Source: Imperialibacter roseus
GTDB lineage: Bacteria > Bacteroidota > Bacteroidia > Cytophagales > Cyclobacteriaceae
Direction: 5' to 3'
DNA: 64,000 nucleotides
Assembly (NCBI RefSeq): GCF_032999765.1
Contig: NZ_CP136051.1
Location: forward strand, 1 to 64,000
Positions 1 to 9,379 of the stretch are shown here, one piece after another; positions within the stretch are counted from its first letter, which is position 1, and each line of letters starts with the position of its first letter. A program made the position numbers and the translations under genes. The notes below the pieces were generated by a model. The model did no database searches, was not told the origin of the DNA, and saw nothing but the letters and a program-made list of their open reading frames with translations.

Positions 1-1413
1 ATGCATCAACAAATCTGGGAAAACTGTCTGAATTTAGTTAAGCATGAGATACAGGAACAAAGCTTTAAAACGTGGTTTCTGCCCATTACACCCATAAAAT
101 TAGATAAAAGTGTTTTGACCATTCAGGTTCCCAGTCAGTTTTTCTACGAATGGCTGGAGGATAATTATGTTCATATTTTAAGGAAGGCGATACTTCAGGA
201 ATTAGGGCCCAACGGAAGATTGGAATATTCCGTGGTAATAGATAGAGGAAATGAGCAGGCAAAGCCATTGACTGTTAATTATCCGGTAAACAAGGCTCCT
301 GGCCGTTTTGGACAAAATCATGTTGGAAATGGACAAAATGTGCAACAAAGCCCGGCAGTGACGCCAGAATTCTTAACATTGACAGGCAAATTGAATCCTA
401 TCTATGTTTTCGATTCCTATATAGAAGGTGACTGCAATAGATTGGCCCGCTCAGCTGGTTATGCTGTGGCCCAAAGACCCGGTGTTACCTCCTTCAATCC
501 GTTGATGATTTACGGCGGTGTTGGACTTGGCAAAACACACCTTGTTCAGGCGGTTGGTAACCAGATAATGGAAAGCAACCCGGACGCAAAGGTGCTTTAT
601 GTGGCGTCGGAGAAGTTTACCAATCAGTTCATAGAGTCTTTGAGAAACAATGCTGTTCAGGACTTCATCAATTTCTACCAGAAAGTAGATGTATTGATTA
701 TTGACGATGTACAGTTTCTTCGTGACAAGGAGAGAACGCAGGAGATATTTTTCCATATCTTCAATCACCTTCACCAGAGCGGAAAGCAAATCATTATGAC
801 ATCCGATTGCCCGCCGAGAGAGCTGAAAGGTCTTCAGGAAAGACTGGTGTCAAGATTCAAGTGGGGTCTTACCGCAGACATACAAACGCCAGACTTTGAG
901 ACAAGGGTGGCCATTATTCAAAAGAAGACTCAGGCGGAGGGAATTGTTATTCCTGAGGATGTGCTTGAGTACCTGGCTTACACCATCGATAGTAATATCA
1001 GAGAACTTGAGGGAGTGATGATTTCACTTATTGCCCATTCTTCGTTGGTAAAAAGAGAGATTGACCTTGAGTTGGCCAAGCAGATCATAAAAAATATTGT
1101 TAACGACTACGATACTGAGGTGGGTATTGACTATATCCAAAAGGCAGTGTCCGACTATTTCAATGTGGCTTTGGAAGACTTGAAAGCCAAAACCCGTAAG
1201 AAGGAAATCGTTATTGCCCGCCAGGTGGCCATGTATTTCTCAAAAGACTACACCAACCATTCGCTAAAATCTATCGGTTACCATTTTGGTGGTCGTGACC
1301 ACTCCACTGTGATTCACGCCGTGCAGGCAGTCAATGACATGATCGATACCGACGCCAAGTTCAGGTATTCTGTTGATGAGCTAAAGAAAAGACTGAAAAT
1401 GAGGACTGTCTAG
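1..1413 (+). CDS. dnaA: Chromosomal replication initiator DnaA
   Basis: This 470-residue protein is the ATP-dependent initiator that binds DnaA boxes and opens the origin. Visible domains are the N-terminal helicase-interaction domain (about residues 1-80), a variable Q/N-rich linker, the AAA+ core with Walker A GGVGLGKTH (about 170-178) and Walker B VLIIDDVQF (about 231-239), and the C-terminal DnaA-box-binding helix-turn-helix with the signature GGRDHSTVIHA (about 431-441). Length and domain order are normal for the family. The gene starts at the first base of the window, so its promoter and any upstream origin are not visible. A bidirectional terminator follows and separates it from the convergent protease gene. 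Confidence 0.99.
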   Translation: MHQQIWENCLNLVKHEIQEQSFKTWFLPITPIKLDKSVLTIQVPSQFFYEWLEDNYVHILRKAILQELGPNGRLEYSVVIDRGNEQAKPLTVNYPVNKAPGRFGQNHVGNGQNVQQSPAVTPEFLTLTGKLNPIYVFDSYIEGDCNRLARSAGYAVAQRPGVTSFNPLMIYGGVGLGKTHLVQAVGNQIMESNPDAKVLYVASEKFTNQFIESLRNNAVQDFINFYQKVDVLIIDDVQFLRDKERTQEIFFHIFNHLHQSGKQIIMTSDCPPRELKGLQERLVSRFKWGLTADIQTPDFETRVAIIQKKTQAEGIVIPEDVLEYLAYTIDSNIRELEGVMISLIAHSSLVKREIDLELAKQIIKNIVNDYDTEVGIDYIQKAVSDYFNVALEDLKAKTRKKEIVIARQVAMYFSKDYTNHSLKSIGYHFGGRDHSTVIHAVQAVNDMIDTDAKFRYSVDELKKRLKMRTV

Positions 1414-1428
1414 CTTCAACTGGCGGTT

Positions 1429-1473
1429 AAAAAAAGGACGGTGCCCCCATTTTGGAGACCCCGTCCTTTTTTT
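1429..1473. terminator. Bidirectional intrinsic terminator between dnaA and htrA
   Basis: The arms AAAAAAAGGACGG (1429-1441) and CCGTCCTTTTTTT (1461-1473) are perfect reverse complements of 13 bases, with A and T tracts on the outside. It sits between two convergent genes, so it can stop transcription in both directions. Confidence 0.85.
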
Positions 1474-1480
1474 GTGCTTC

Positions 1481-2950
1481 TCAATCGAACCTGTAAGGTA
1501 TGTACACCCTCCGGCCCTTGGAGGTAATGCCGTCGATGACAACCTTTCCCTTGATTTTCTCCAGAATATTGGCCAGCTCCTCCGGCGTTTCAACCGGCCG
1601 GTTGTTGATGTTGGTGATAATGAAGCCTTCCGGAATATCCAGCTGCCTGAAAAAACCATTCCTTATTTTTTTCACCCGAACGCCATTGTCAATTTTTAAA
1701 AGATCTCTCTCGACTTTCGACACCTTCTCAAACTCCACGCCCAGCTTCTCTGAGAAGTAGACACTGCTTCTTAGCACTTCAGTGTTTCCCTCGCCATTGA
1801 GAAGTGTTACTTGTTTCCTGACTACATTATCGCCTCGCTTGATGTCCAAAACGAACTTATCACCAGGGTAGTGGTAGCCCATCAACTCCTCAAGCTCAGT
1901 TTTGTTGTTGAGTGACTTGTCGTTCACCCGAATGATTACATCACCTTTTTCCAGCCCAGCCTTGTCGGCGGCGCTTCCCCTTTGAACGTACGAGGTGATC
2001 ACACCGTCCAGATTGCTCAGGCTGAGTTTGCCGGCAATGTCGCTGTCTATGTCAATGAACTCTGCCCCAATAAAGGCCTTTTGCACCTGCCCATAGTTGA
2101 TAATGTCGTTCACTACTTTTTTTACAATGTCGACAGGCACAGCAAAGCCATAGCCTGAGTAAGTACCCGTTTGAGACAAAATGGCTGTGTTAATACCAAT
2201 TAGCTGTCCTGATGTGTTGACCAAAGCCCCTCCGCTGTTTCCGGGGTTAATGGCAGCATCGGTTTGAATGAAAGATTCAATAGGGAATCGGTCTTTCAGT
2301 ATATTGATGCTGCGGCCCTTGGCACTTACAATACCAGCGGTGACAGTGGAGGTAAGATTGAACGGGTTACCGACAGCCAGCACCCAGTCGCCCACCCTAA
2401 CGTTGGCTGAAGTAGATACCTCAATTGCCGGGAGGTTATTGCCCTCGATTTTAATCACAGCCAAATCGGTAGACGGGTCAGTGCCTACCAGCGTGGCGTC
2501 GTAGGTTCTTTTGTCAAGAATCACCTGAATAATGTCGGCATCGTTGATGACGTGATTATTGGTCACGATATAGCCATCCTTTGAATAGACCACTCCGGAC
2601 CCCGAGCTAACGGACTGACTGGGTCCTCCGAAAAACCAGTCCATCCAGCTGCCGGTGCGGTAGTCGGTTTCGCTCACGGTTTTCACAAACACCACGCTCT
2701 TGGTGCTGCGTGCCGACGCATTCACCAGGTCTGGTAAATCGTTTATTGCAGCTGCGTCGTTTCGGAAGGGCTCAGAGGCCGCCGGTGAAAAATTGTTGGT
2801 TTCGCCGTGGCTAACATTTTTTGAGAAATAGAAGTCTGAATCCTGTAAGTCATTAGAAGCAATTTTGGTCGACAGTTGCGTCTCATATACAAAGGCTCCA
2901 CCAATGCCACCCAGAAAACTCAAGACTGCAATTCCAATAAATTTTTTCAT
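1481..2950 (-). CDS. htrA: HtrA/DegP-family periplasmic serine protease with two PDZ domains
   Basis: A 489-residue envelope protease of the trypsin-like HtrA family, which degrades or refolds misfolded envelope proteins. The N-terminus (MKKFIGIAVLSFLGGIGGA) is a signal peptide or membrane anchor. The catalytic triad is visible as His in TNNHVI (about residue 130), Asp in STDLAVIKI (about 161) and Ser in NPGNSGGAL (about 238). Two PDZ regions follow; the first contains RGSAADKAGLEKGDVII and the second, at the C-terminus, is more divergent. The gene converges on dnaA and shares its terminator. Assignment to DegP, DegQ or DegS cannot be made from sequence; two PDZ domains argue against a DegS-type single-PDZ protein. 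Confidence 0.95.
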   Translation of the reverse strand: MKKFIGIAVLSFLGGIGGAFVYETQLSTKIASNDLQDSDFYFSKNVSHGETNNFSPAASEPFRNDAAAINDLPDLVNASARSTKSVVFVKTVSETDYRTGSWMDWFFGGPSQSVSSGSGVVYSKDGYIVTNNHVINDADIIQVILDKRTYDATLVGTDPSTDLAVIKIEGNNLPAIEVSTSANVRVGDWVLAVGNPFNLTSTVTAGIVSAKGRSINILKDRFPIESFIQTDAAINPGNSGGALVNTSGQLIGINTAILSQTGTYSGYGFAVPVDIVKKVVNDIINYGQVQKAFIGAEFIDIDSDIAGKLSLSNLDGVITSYVQRGSAADKAGLEKGDVIIRVNDKSLNNKTELEELMGYHYPGDKFVLDIKRGDNVVRKQVTLLNGEGNTEVLRSSVYFSEKLGVEFEKVSKVERDLLKIDNGVRVKKIRNGFFRQLDIPEGFIITNINNRPVETPEELANILEKIKGKVVIDGITSKGRRVYIPYRFD

Positions 2951-3084
2951 AGCATCAGGTTTTAAGAATTAAGAAGTCAACATCGTTGTGTTGTTACCTA
3001 AACGTCAGTGCATTGGGTATCGTCAAAAACTGTGCAAAATAAAAACGAAAGAGGCTTGCTTAGGTTTTAGAAAGCTCATTTACT

Positions 3085-3091
3085 TATTTTG
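3085..3091 (+). promoter_or_regulatory. Possible Bacteroidota -7 element upstream of the GH3 gene
   Basis: TATTTTG followed by CGCC lies 17 bases before the start codon at 3109. It resembles the Bacteroidota sigma-ABfr -7 box TAnnTTTG but is one base short, and no clear -33 TTTG partner was found. Weak support. Confidence 0.25.
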
Positions 3092-3108
3092 CGCCTTTAT
3101 CATTAATT

Positions 3109-4605
3109 ATGGGAATCAGATCAGTTCTTAGCAAGCCATTCGCCGCCTTCGTTGTGCGGGAGCAAAGAGAATGGGAGCAAAAAGCCCCTGATTATCAGCA
3201 TAAAACACTTAAAAACCTTGTCAGCAAAGCCAGCAACACGGTTTTTGGAAATGACCACGGTTTCAAGGATATCCGCACTTACGATGACTTCAAAAAGCAG
3301 GTGCCTGTTCGGGATTATGAAGCATTGAAGCCTTACGTGGAGAAAATGCTAACCGGACAAAATGACGTACTTTGGCCGGGAAAGCCTGCCTATTTTGCAA
3401 AAACTTCGGGCACTACCTCTGGCACCAAATATATTCCCATCACCAAAGAGTCGATTCCTAATCATATCAATAGTGCCCGCAATGCGATTTTGAATTATGT
3501 GCACGAAACTGGCAATGCTAAGTTCCTGGATGGCAAGCTCATTTTTCTTTCTGGTAGCCCCGTGCTTGACCAGAAGGCTGGTGTCAATACTGGCCGCCTG
3601 TCGGGTATTGTGAACCACCATGTGCCGGGCTATTTGCGCACCAATCAATTGCCCTCCTACGCCACCAATTGCATGGAAGATTGGGAAGCCAAGGTAGATA
3701 AGATAGTAGAAGAGACCATTGATCAGGACATGACGCTGATCTCAGGTATTCCGCCGTGGGTGCAAATGTATTTCGACAGGATTGTGGAGAAGAGGCAAAT
3801 GCCGGTGAAGGATGTTTTCAAGAACTTCTCGCTGTTTATATACGGTGGGGTCAACTTTGAACCCTACAGACAAAAGCTTTTTGATACCATTGGGAAAAAG
3901 GTCGACTCAGTGGAAACTTACCCCGCCTCTGAGGGCTTCATCGCCTTTCAGGACAAGCAGGATGATCCCGGGCTGCTACTGTTGGCGAATAGCGGTATTT
4001 TCTTCGAATTCATTCCGGCTGATGAGTATTTCAACGAAACGCCCACCCGGTTAAGCCTCGATCAGGTAGAACTCAATACGAATTACGCTCTGATCATTAA
4101 TAGTAACGCAGGCCTATGGGGCTATTCGATAGGCGACACAGTGAAGTTTATTTCGAAAGATCCTTACAAATTATTGGTAACGGGAAGGATCAAGCACTTT
4201 ATCTCAGCGTTTGGTGAGCACGTCATCGGGGAGGAAGTAGAAAATGCGATGAAGAAGACTTTGGAGAGTTTTCCTGAGGCAGACATCGTGGAGTTTACCG
4301 TAGCGCCAAACGTGACGCCTGAAAAAGGACTTCCAAGGCATGAGTGGTATATCGAGTTCAGTAAAATGCCTGCCGACATCACGGCCTTTAAGTCATCACT
4401 CGACAGTTCGCTCCAAAAACTGAACAGCTATTACTTCGATCTTATTTCCGGCAATATTCTCGAACAACTTCATATCATACCGGTTAAAAAGAATGCCTTT
4501 ATTGATTATATGCGCTCAATTGGGAAACTCGGAGGGCAAAACAAATTACCAAGGCTTTCGAACGACAGAAAGATGGCGGAAGAACTGCTGAAGTACAAAG
4601 AATAA
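3109..4605 (+). CDS. GH3 auxin-responsive-promoter family protein (acyl-acid amido synthetase-like)
   Basis: A 498-residue member of the GH3 family, adenylate-forming enzymes that in plants conjugate jasmonate or auxin to amino acids; many Bacteroidota carry one of unknown substrate. The adenylation motif KTSGTTSGTKYIPI lies at about residues 98-111, the middle motif YPASEGF near 268-274 and a C-terminal lid region with TGRIKHFISAFGEHV around 356-370. No signal peptide is seen, so it should be cytoplasmic. It begins 158 bases from the divergent htrA and ends 10 bases before dxr, so it may lead the dxr-rseP transcript. The real acid and amine substrates cannot be predicted. Confidence 0.88.
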   Translation: MGIRSVLSKPFAAFVVREQREWEQKAPDYQHKTLKNLVSKASNTVFGNDHGFKDIRTYDDFKKQVPVRDYEALKPYVEKMLTGQNDVLWPGKPAYFAKTSGTTSGTKYIPITKESIPNHINSARNAILNYVHETGNAKFLDGKLIFLSGSPVLDQKAGVNTGRLSGIVNHHVPGYLRTNQLPSYATNCMEDWEAKVDKIVEETIDQDMTLISGIPPWVQMYFDRIVEKRQMPVKDVFKNFSLFIYGGVNFEPYRQKLFDTIGKKVDSVETYPASEGFIAFQDKQDDPGLLLLANSGIFFEFIPADEYFNETPTRLSLDQVELNTNYALIINSNAGLWGYSIGDTVKFISKDPYKLLVTGRIKHFISAFGEHVIGEEVENAMKKTLESFPEADIVEFTVAPNVTPEKGLPRHEWYIEFSKMPADITAFKSSLDSSLQKLNSYYFDLISGNILEQLHIIPVKKNAFIDYMRSIGKLGGQNKLPRLSNDRKMAEELLKYKE

Positions 4606-4615
4606 ACACAACACC

Positions 4616-5782
4616 TTGACACAAGAAAGACCGAAAAAAAGGGTTGCTATCCTTGGTAGCACCGGTTCCATTGGCGTTCAGTCGCTGGATGTGATAAAAA
4701 GGCATCCTGAAGCCTTTGAAGTAGAAGTGCTTACTGCTCAAAATAATGCTGATCTGTTGATTCGCCAGGCCCTGGAGTTCATTCCCAATGCCGTGGTAAT
4801 TGGCAATGAAACCTTGTATCAGCAAGTAGCAGATGCATTGTTACCAAAAGATATCAAAGTTTTTGCCGGGCTCGATGCGCTTTCTCAGATCGTCCAAATG
4901 GACACCATTGACATGGTGTTGACGGCGCTTGTCGGCTATTCGGGGCTGAAGCCTACCATGAACGCCATTGCGGCAGGAAAGCCAATCGCTCTGGCTAACA
5001 AAGAGACCATGGTGGTGGCCGGTGAGCTTATCACTAAAATGGCACAGGAAAGAGCGGTGAATATCTTTCCTATTGACTCCGAACATTCAGCAATTTTCCA
5101 GTGCATTGTGGGTGAATTCCATAACCCGATAGAAAAGATCATCCTGACAGCTTCAGGTGGGCCTTTCCGTGGAAAAACAAGAAGTGAGCTGCTGAAGGTG
5201 ACCAAAGAAATGGCGCTGAAGCACCCCAATTGGGACATGGGGGCCAAAATCACCATTGACTCAGCTTCATTGATGAACAAGGGGCTTGAAGTGATAGAAG
5301 CACGGTGGTTATTTGGCATTCCAGCCGACAAAATTGATGTGGTAGTTCATCCTCAATCTATCGTACACTCGATGGTGCAATTTGAAGATGGCTCCATAAA
5401 AGCACAACTCGGGTTGCCCGACATGCGTATACCCATCCAGTTTGCGCTGGCTTACCCGGAAAGGTTGAAATCCGACTTCCCAAGGTTTAACTTTGCAGAA
5501 TACCCCTCCCTGACTTTCGAAAAACCAGATTTAGAAACCTTCAGGAACCTTCAGCTGTCCTTTGACGCTTTAAAGGAGGGTGGCAATAAGCCATGCGTGC
5601 TGAATGCCGCTAATGAAGTGGCAGTGGAGTATTTCCTTAAAGACAAGATTGGTTTTATGGAAATGTCGGATATAGTGGAGAAGTGTTTGGTTAAAATACC
5701 CTATATTTCAAGCCCTGATTATCAGGACTATGTTGATACAGATACAGAAACAAGAAACATCGCTTTAGATTTAATAGCTTAA
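4616..5782 (+). CDS. dxr: 1-deoxy-D-xylulose 5-phosphate reductoisomerase
   Basis: A 388-residue cytoplasmic enzyme that converts DXP to MEP with NADPH, the committed step of the MEP isoprenoid pathway. The NADPH-binding motif GSTGSIG is at about residues 13-19, the catalytic/metal segment SEHSAIFQC near 158 and the substrate-loop segment NKGLEVIEARWLF near 221-233. The chosen start is TTG at 4616, because the coding similarity begins almost at once (RPKKRVAILGSTG) and no upstream ATG fits. The stop codon shares one base with the rseP start (TAATG), so the two are translationally coupled. Adjacency of dxr and rseP is common across bacteria. Confidence 0.97.
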   Translation: MTQERPKKRVAILGSTGSIGVQSLDVIKRHPEAFEVEVLTAQNNADLLIRQALEFIPNAVVIGNETLYQQVADALLPKDIKVFAGLDALSQIVQMDTIDMVLTALVGYSGLKPTMNAIAAGKPIALANKETMVVAGELITKMAQERAVNIFPIDSEHSAIFQCIVGEFHNPIEKIILTASGGPFRGKTRSELLKVTKEMALKHPNWDMGAKITIDSASLMNKGLEVIEARWLFGIPADKIDVVVHPQSIVHSMVQFEDGSIKAQLGLPDMRIPIQFALAYPERLKSDFPRFNFAEYPSLTFEKPDLETFRNLQLSFDALKEGGNKPCVLNAANEVAVEYFLKDKIGFMEMSDIVEKCLVKIPYISSPDYQDYVDTDTETRNIALDLIA

Positions 5783-7125
5783 TGGAGGCACTTATTATGA
5801 CCGCCCAGCTTTTGCTGGGACTTTCTATTTTAGTCGGATTACATGAATTCGGCCACTTGCTCACAGCCAAGTTCTTTGGCATGCGGGTCGAAAAATATTC
5901 CATAGGATTTCCGCCTAAAATTTTTGGGTTTGACTACCGTGGGACGGAATACTCCATCGGGGCAATTCCGCTCGGAGGTTTTGTGAAAATATCAGGAATG
6001 ATCGACGAGTCGATGGATACTGAGCACTTAAACAAAGAGCCGGAGCCCTACGAGTTCAGGGCAAAGCCAGCCTGGCAGCGGCTGATCGTGATGATGGGTG
6101 GAATCATAGTGAACGTGATAACAGGCATTGTCATTTTCGTGTTGCTGACCTTTTTCAATGGTGATACCTACATTTCAAGGGACGAGGCCAACAAATATGG
6201 TATTGTGGCCTACGAGTTGGGACAGGAGATAGGGTTTAAAACTGGAGACAAAATTCTTAAAATCAACGGAAAGGATTTTGAAGACTTCAATGAGGTGATG
6301 AATCCTGATGTGATCATGGAAGCAGGAAGCACCTACACGGTTGACCGTGACGGGCAGATTGTTACAGTGAAAATCCCATCAGGCTTTCTCGACAAACTAT
6401 CGGAAAAAGATGCCGTCACCCGATTCATTGACTATAGACTTCCGTTTGCAGTTGGTGAAGTTGCCAGTGGCTCAGGCGGAGATGTGGCAGGGTTGAAGGA
6501 GGGTGACAGGTTTGTTACAATCAATGGCAGGCCGGCAAGATACTTTGCTGACTTCAAGGAGATTGCTACAGAGAATGCGGGCGACACAGTGCTGGCTGTT
6601 GTGGAGCGGCCAGTAGGAGAAGCGCCCGTCGAAAAAGAAGGAATGTTTACGACAACTGAGCTTCATATACCAATTGATACAGATGGCACGGTTGGCTTTG
6701 TTCGTACCCTGTTGGTGGACGTTGCTCACCGTGACTTCACATTTGGTCAGAGTTTGGTGGCTGGAACCAACGAGGCTTTTGGCTGGGTTTGGCTAAACAT
6801 CAGAGGATTTGGGAAGATATTCAGTGGCGAGGTGTCAGCGTCAAAGGCTGTGAGCGGACCTATTGGTATTGCCAAGATATTTGGGGGCACCTGGAACTGG
6901 ACGAATTTCTGGCAAAAGCTGGGCTTCCTTTCAATGGTGCTTGCCTTTATGAACTTTCTGCCTATTCCCGCACTCGATGGTGGGCATGTGATGTTCCTCA
7001 CCTACGAAATCGTTTCTGGCCGCAAGCCATCAGATAAATTTCTGGAAAATGCGCAGAAGGTCGGTATGGTGTTGTTGCTGTCGATAATGGTTTTTGCCAT
7101 CTTCAACGATATCCTGAAAATCTAA
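5782..7125 (+). CDS. rseP: RIP metalloprotease RseP (site-2 protease)
   Basis: A 447-residue inner-membrane zinc protease that cuts transmembrane segments of anti-sigma factors and leftover signal peptides. The zinc motif HEFGH is at residues 21-25 in the first membrane segment and the second active-site motif NFLPIPALDGGH is at about 392-403. Membrane helices are visible around residues 5-25, 108-130, 375-400 and 427-445. Between them are two PDZ-like regions, one containing AGLKEGDRFVTINGR. Length and architecture match the RseP family. It overlaps dxr by one base and is followed by an intrinsic terminator that partly lies in the end of the convergent OmpA gene. Confidence 0.96.
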   Translation: MEALIMTAQLLLGLSILVGLHEFGHLLTAKFFGMRVEKYSIGFPPKIFGFDYRGTEYSIGAIPLGGFVKISGMIDESMDTEHLNKEPEPYEFRAKPAWQRLIVMMGGIIVNVITGIVIFVLLTFFNGDTYISRDEANKYGIVAYELGQEIGFKTGDKILKINGKDFEDFNEVMNPDVIMEAGSTYTVDRDGQIVTVKIPSGFLDKLSEKDAVTRFIDYRLPFAVGEVASGSGGDVAGLKEGDRFVTINGRPARYFADFKEIATENAGDTVLAVVERPVGEAPVEKEGMFTTTELHIPIDTDGTVGFVRTLLVDVAHRDFTFGQSLVAGTNEAFGWVWLNIRGFGKIFSGEVSASKAVSGPIGIAKIFGGTWNWTNFWQKLGFLSMVLAFMNFLPIPALDGGHVMFLTYEIVSGRKPSDKFLENAQKVGMVLLLSIMVFAIFNDILKI

Positions 7126-7149
7126 AGCTTAGAGAAAGTAAGGTGTTAT

Positions 7150-7200
7150 GAAGGTGATTAGGCGGCTCAGTTTCCAGACCCCTGATCACCTTCTTTTTTT
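7150..7200 (+). terminator. Intrinsic terminator after rseP
   Basis: GAAGGTGATTAGG (7150-7162) pairs with CCTGATCACCTTC (7181-7193) with one G-T wobble, followed by seven T (7194-7200). The right arm lies inside the last codons of the opposite-strand OmpA gene, so coding and terminator functions overlap. Confidence 0.8.
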
Positions 7201-9290
7201 ACACCGGGCCTGAATATTTCGAATTCTACCCTTCTGTTCAGGGTCTTGTCCTGCTCTGTTTTCTCCACCACAATCGGTTGGCTGCTTCCGTAACCTTCAA
7301 ACTCCACTCTTCGCTCGTCTACACCACCAAATATCACCATGTAGTCTCTGATGTTCTGAGCTCTCGACTTAGACAGCGCTAGATTAAATGCTGGTGAGCC
7401 ATCCGAATCAGTATGTCCCGAAATTCGCAGCTTAAAGTCTGGATTGTCGTACAGAAAGTTCACAATCTTATTAAGGTCGCCATACATTTCCGTTCGGAGA
7501 TCAGACTTGCCGTTTTCGAATTCAATAGACTCGAATTTGACCTTGCTGGCAATTGGCTCAGTGGTTCTGTTCAGCTCCATTGGCCCATTGAGGTAAAACA
7601 TCTCTTCTATCCTGAAAAAGTCGTCGCCCTGAATCACCAGCAGGTAGTTGTTGTTATTGATGAGGTCGAACTCGAAACTGCCGTCTGGCTTCAGGAACCT
7701 CGGTGCCACCTCAATCCCATCGTCGAGGTCGATGATAGAAACAATTCCATTGAAAGGTTTTCCTGTCAGGCTGTCGGTCAATGAACCCTTCACCTTTGTT
7801 ATTGAGCCGGGCTGTGCTTCCATGGGCAGGGGAAAGGAATAGAGATCCTGCATGTTCAAGTCTCTGTTGGCCGACCGTGCGTAGAACAAATCTTTTGACT
7901 CGGCGTCGATGGTAAAATAGAACTCGCTTCCCCTGCCATTCACCAGCGGCCCTATATTGACCGGCTCGCCCCAGATGTGCCCCATCTTATAAGATTTATA
8001 GATGTCGAACTCACCGAAGTTGTAAAGCTGACCATTGGAACTGAAGTAGAGAATATTGTACCGGGGATGGAAAAAGGGGCTGACCTCATTGCTTCGGGTA
8101 TTCACTATGGGGCCCAGGTTTTGCGCAGGAGCCCAGCCACCGCCCTTAAGCTTGTAGGAAAAATAGATATCGGACAGTCCGAAGCCGCCTATCCTGTCTG
8201 AGGCAAAAAAGAGCGTGTCTTCGGTGTGCGACAGGGCGGGGTGACTGTCCCAGCTCAGGCTGTTCACTTTGGCTCCAAGGTTTTGAATATTGCCCCAGGT
8301 GCTGTCTGCTTGAAGCTTTGCAACGAAAATATCGCAACTTCCGATACATTCCGGGGCATCACACCTGGCAAAATACAAGGTTTTCCCATCTCGACTCAGG
8401 GTTGCCGACCCCTCATTGAATTTTGTATTGATTTCCCGAAGGGCAACGGCCTCCTGCCAGTACTGTCCTTCCTTTCTGGCAATAAAGAGATCCTCATTGT
8501 TTTGCGTATTCAGGCTCCTTCTGATTTCATTTCTTTGAGAGGTAAAAAGCAGGATGTCTCCATTGATGTTCAAAGTAGGGCCGTAATCAGCATTGCGGCT
8601 GTTGACGTTCCCACCCATATTGAGCAAAACCCCCCTTGGAGGCCGGAGCGTGTCGATGGCCTTTCTGTGTTCCACCAACTCATAGTAATAATCGAGCGGA
8701 ACATATAAGTCGACCTCCTGTTTGTTAAGTGAGTCATAATAAAGCTCAATTTCCCGCAGGTTAATATCCTTGTGGTGGTGGCGTAACACCATTTTGTATA
8801 GCGGCTTTGCTTCCTCAAGCCCGTCAAATAGTTCTGTCAATTTGGCCAGTCGCCAAATCAGGTAGGTGTCTTTGTAGAAATTCTGTACACCAAAGTTTCT
8901 GACATAAGATTTCAGTGCCGGATACAGCGCCTCCCACTCTTTATTGGCTTCAAGTTTCTGGATGCGTTCCAGCTTGCTTTTGTCTACATAATCAGCCACC
9001 TTGTTAATGTTCGGAAACTCAAAAACATTTATCTCAGAAGGCGCAGCGAGTGAATCAAGGCTGGTTTCAACGTTTGAAGGGACGGCTTTCTTCTTCTTGT
9101 TCCTTTGGGCAAGTGCCGGGAAAGCGACAGAACCCAGCAGAGAAATGGTCAACAGCGCAGGAAGCCACCATTTCGCAGAAGGCTGGAAACAGTCGTAGAA
9201 ATTATTGAATCTATTGGATGGTTTTGTCAAGTACATGGGTTGATGAGAAATAGAAAGGGTCGCCAGAGGCTGCCTACTATTTTTTGGCAT
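7167..9290 (-). CDS. PorE-like OmpA/PD40 envelope protein
   Basis: A 707-residue exported protein. Order of parts: a hydrophobic export signal (about 41-62, ending in PALAQ), a helical TPR-like stretch (about 100-190), a PD40/WD40-like beta-propeller with repeated LYFAR, LFFASDR and LYFSSNG motifs (about 225-480), a short carboxypeptidase-regulatory-like beta domain (about 500-570) and a C-terminal OmpA peptidoglycan-binding domain with RISGHTDSDG near 620. This order matches PorE of the type IX secretion system, but many paralogs share it. The N-terminus is longer than usual; Met at about residue 19 (MYLTKPSN) may be the true start. It stands alone, divergent from lon. Confidence 0.85.
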   Translation of the reverse strand: MPKNSRQPLATLSISHQPMYLTKPSNRFNNFYDCFQPSAKWWLPALLTISLLGSVAFPALAQRNKKKKAVPSNVETSLDSLAAPSEINVFEFPNINKVADYVDKSKLERIQKLEANKEWEALYPALKSYVRNFGVQNFYKDTYLIWRLAKLTELFDGLEEAKPLYKMVLRHHHKDINLREIELYYDSLNKQEVDLYVPLDYYYELVEHRKAIDTLRPPRGVLLNMGGNVNSRNADYGPTLNINGDILLFTSQRNEIRRSLNTQNNEDLFIARKEGQYWQEAVALREINTKFNEGSATLSRDGKTLYFARCDAPECIGSCDIFVAKLQADSTWGNIQNLGAKVNSLSWDSHPALSHTEDTLFFASDRIGGFGLSDIYFSYKLKGGGWAPAQNLGPIVNTRSNEVSPFFHPRYNILYFSSNGQLYNFGEFDIYKSYKMGHIWGEPVNIGPLVNGRGSEFYFTIDAESKDLFYARSANRDLNMQDLYSFPLPMEAQPGSITKVKGSLTDSLTGKPFNGIVSIIDLDDGIEVAPRFLKPDGSFEFDLINNNNYLLVIQGDDFFRIEEMFYLNGPMELNRTTEPIASKVKFESIEFENGKSDLRTEMYGDLNKIVNFLYDNPDFKLRISGHTDSDGSPAFNLALSKSRAQNIRDYMVIFGGVDERRVEFEGYGSSQPIVVEKTEQDKTLNRRVEFEIFRPGVKKEGDQGSGN

Positions 9291-9379
9291 ATCTCTTGCA
9301 ATTTATACGGGCCGAGCGAATTTTACACCTATCTGGGTCATTTAATGTCAGATTGGCATATCGAGAGCGTTAGATAATT

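Noticed and set aside
1414-1480. Replication origin next to dnaA
   Set aside because: The gap is filled by a terminator and I saw no cluster of TTATCCACA-type boxes; the region before dnaA lies outside the window.
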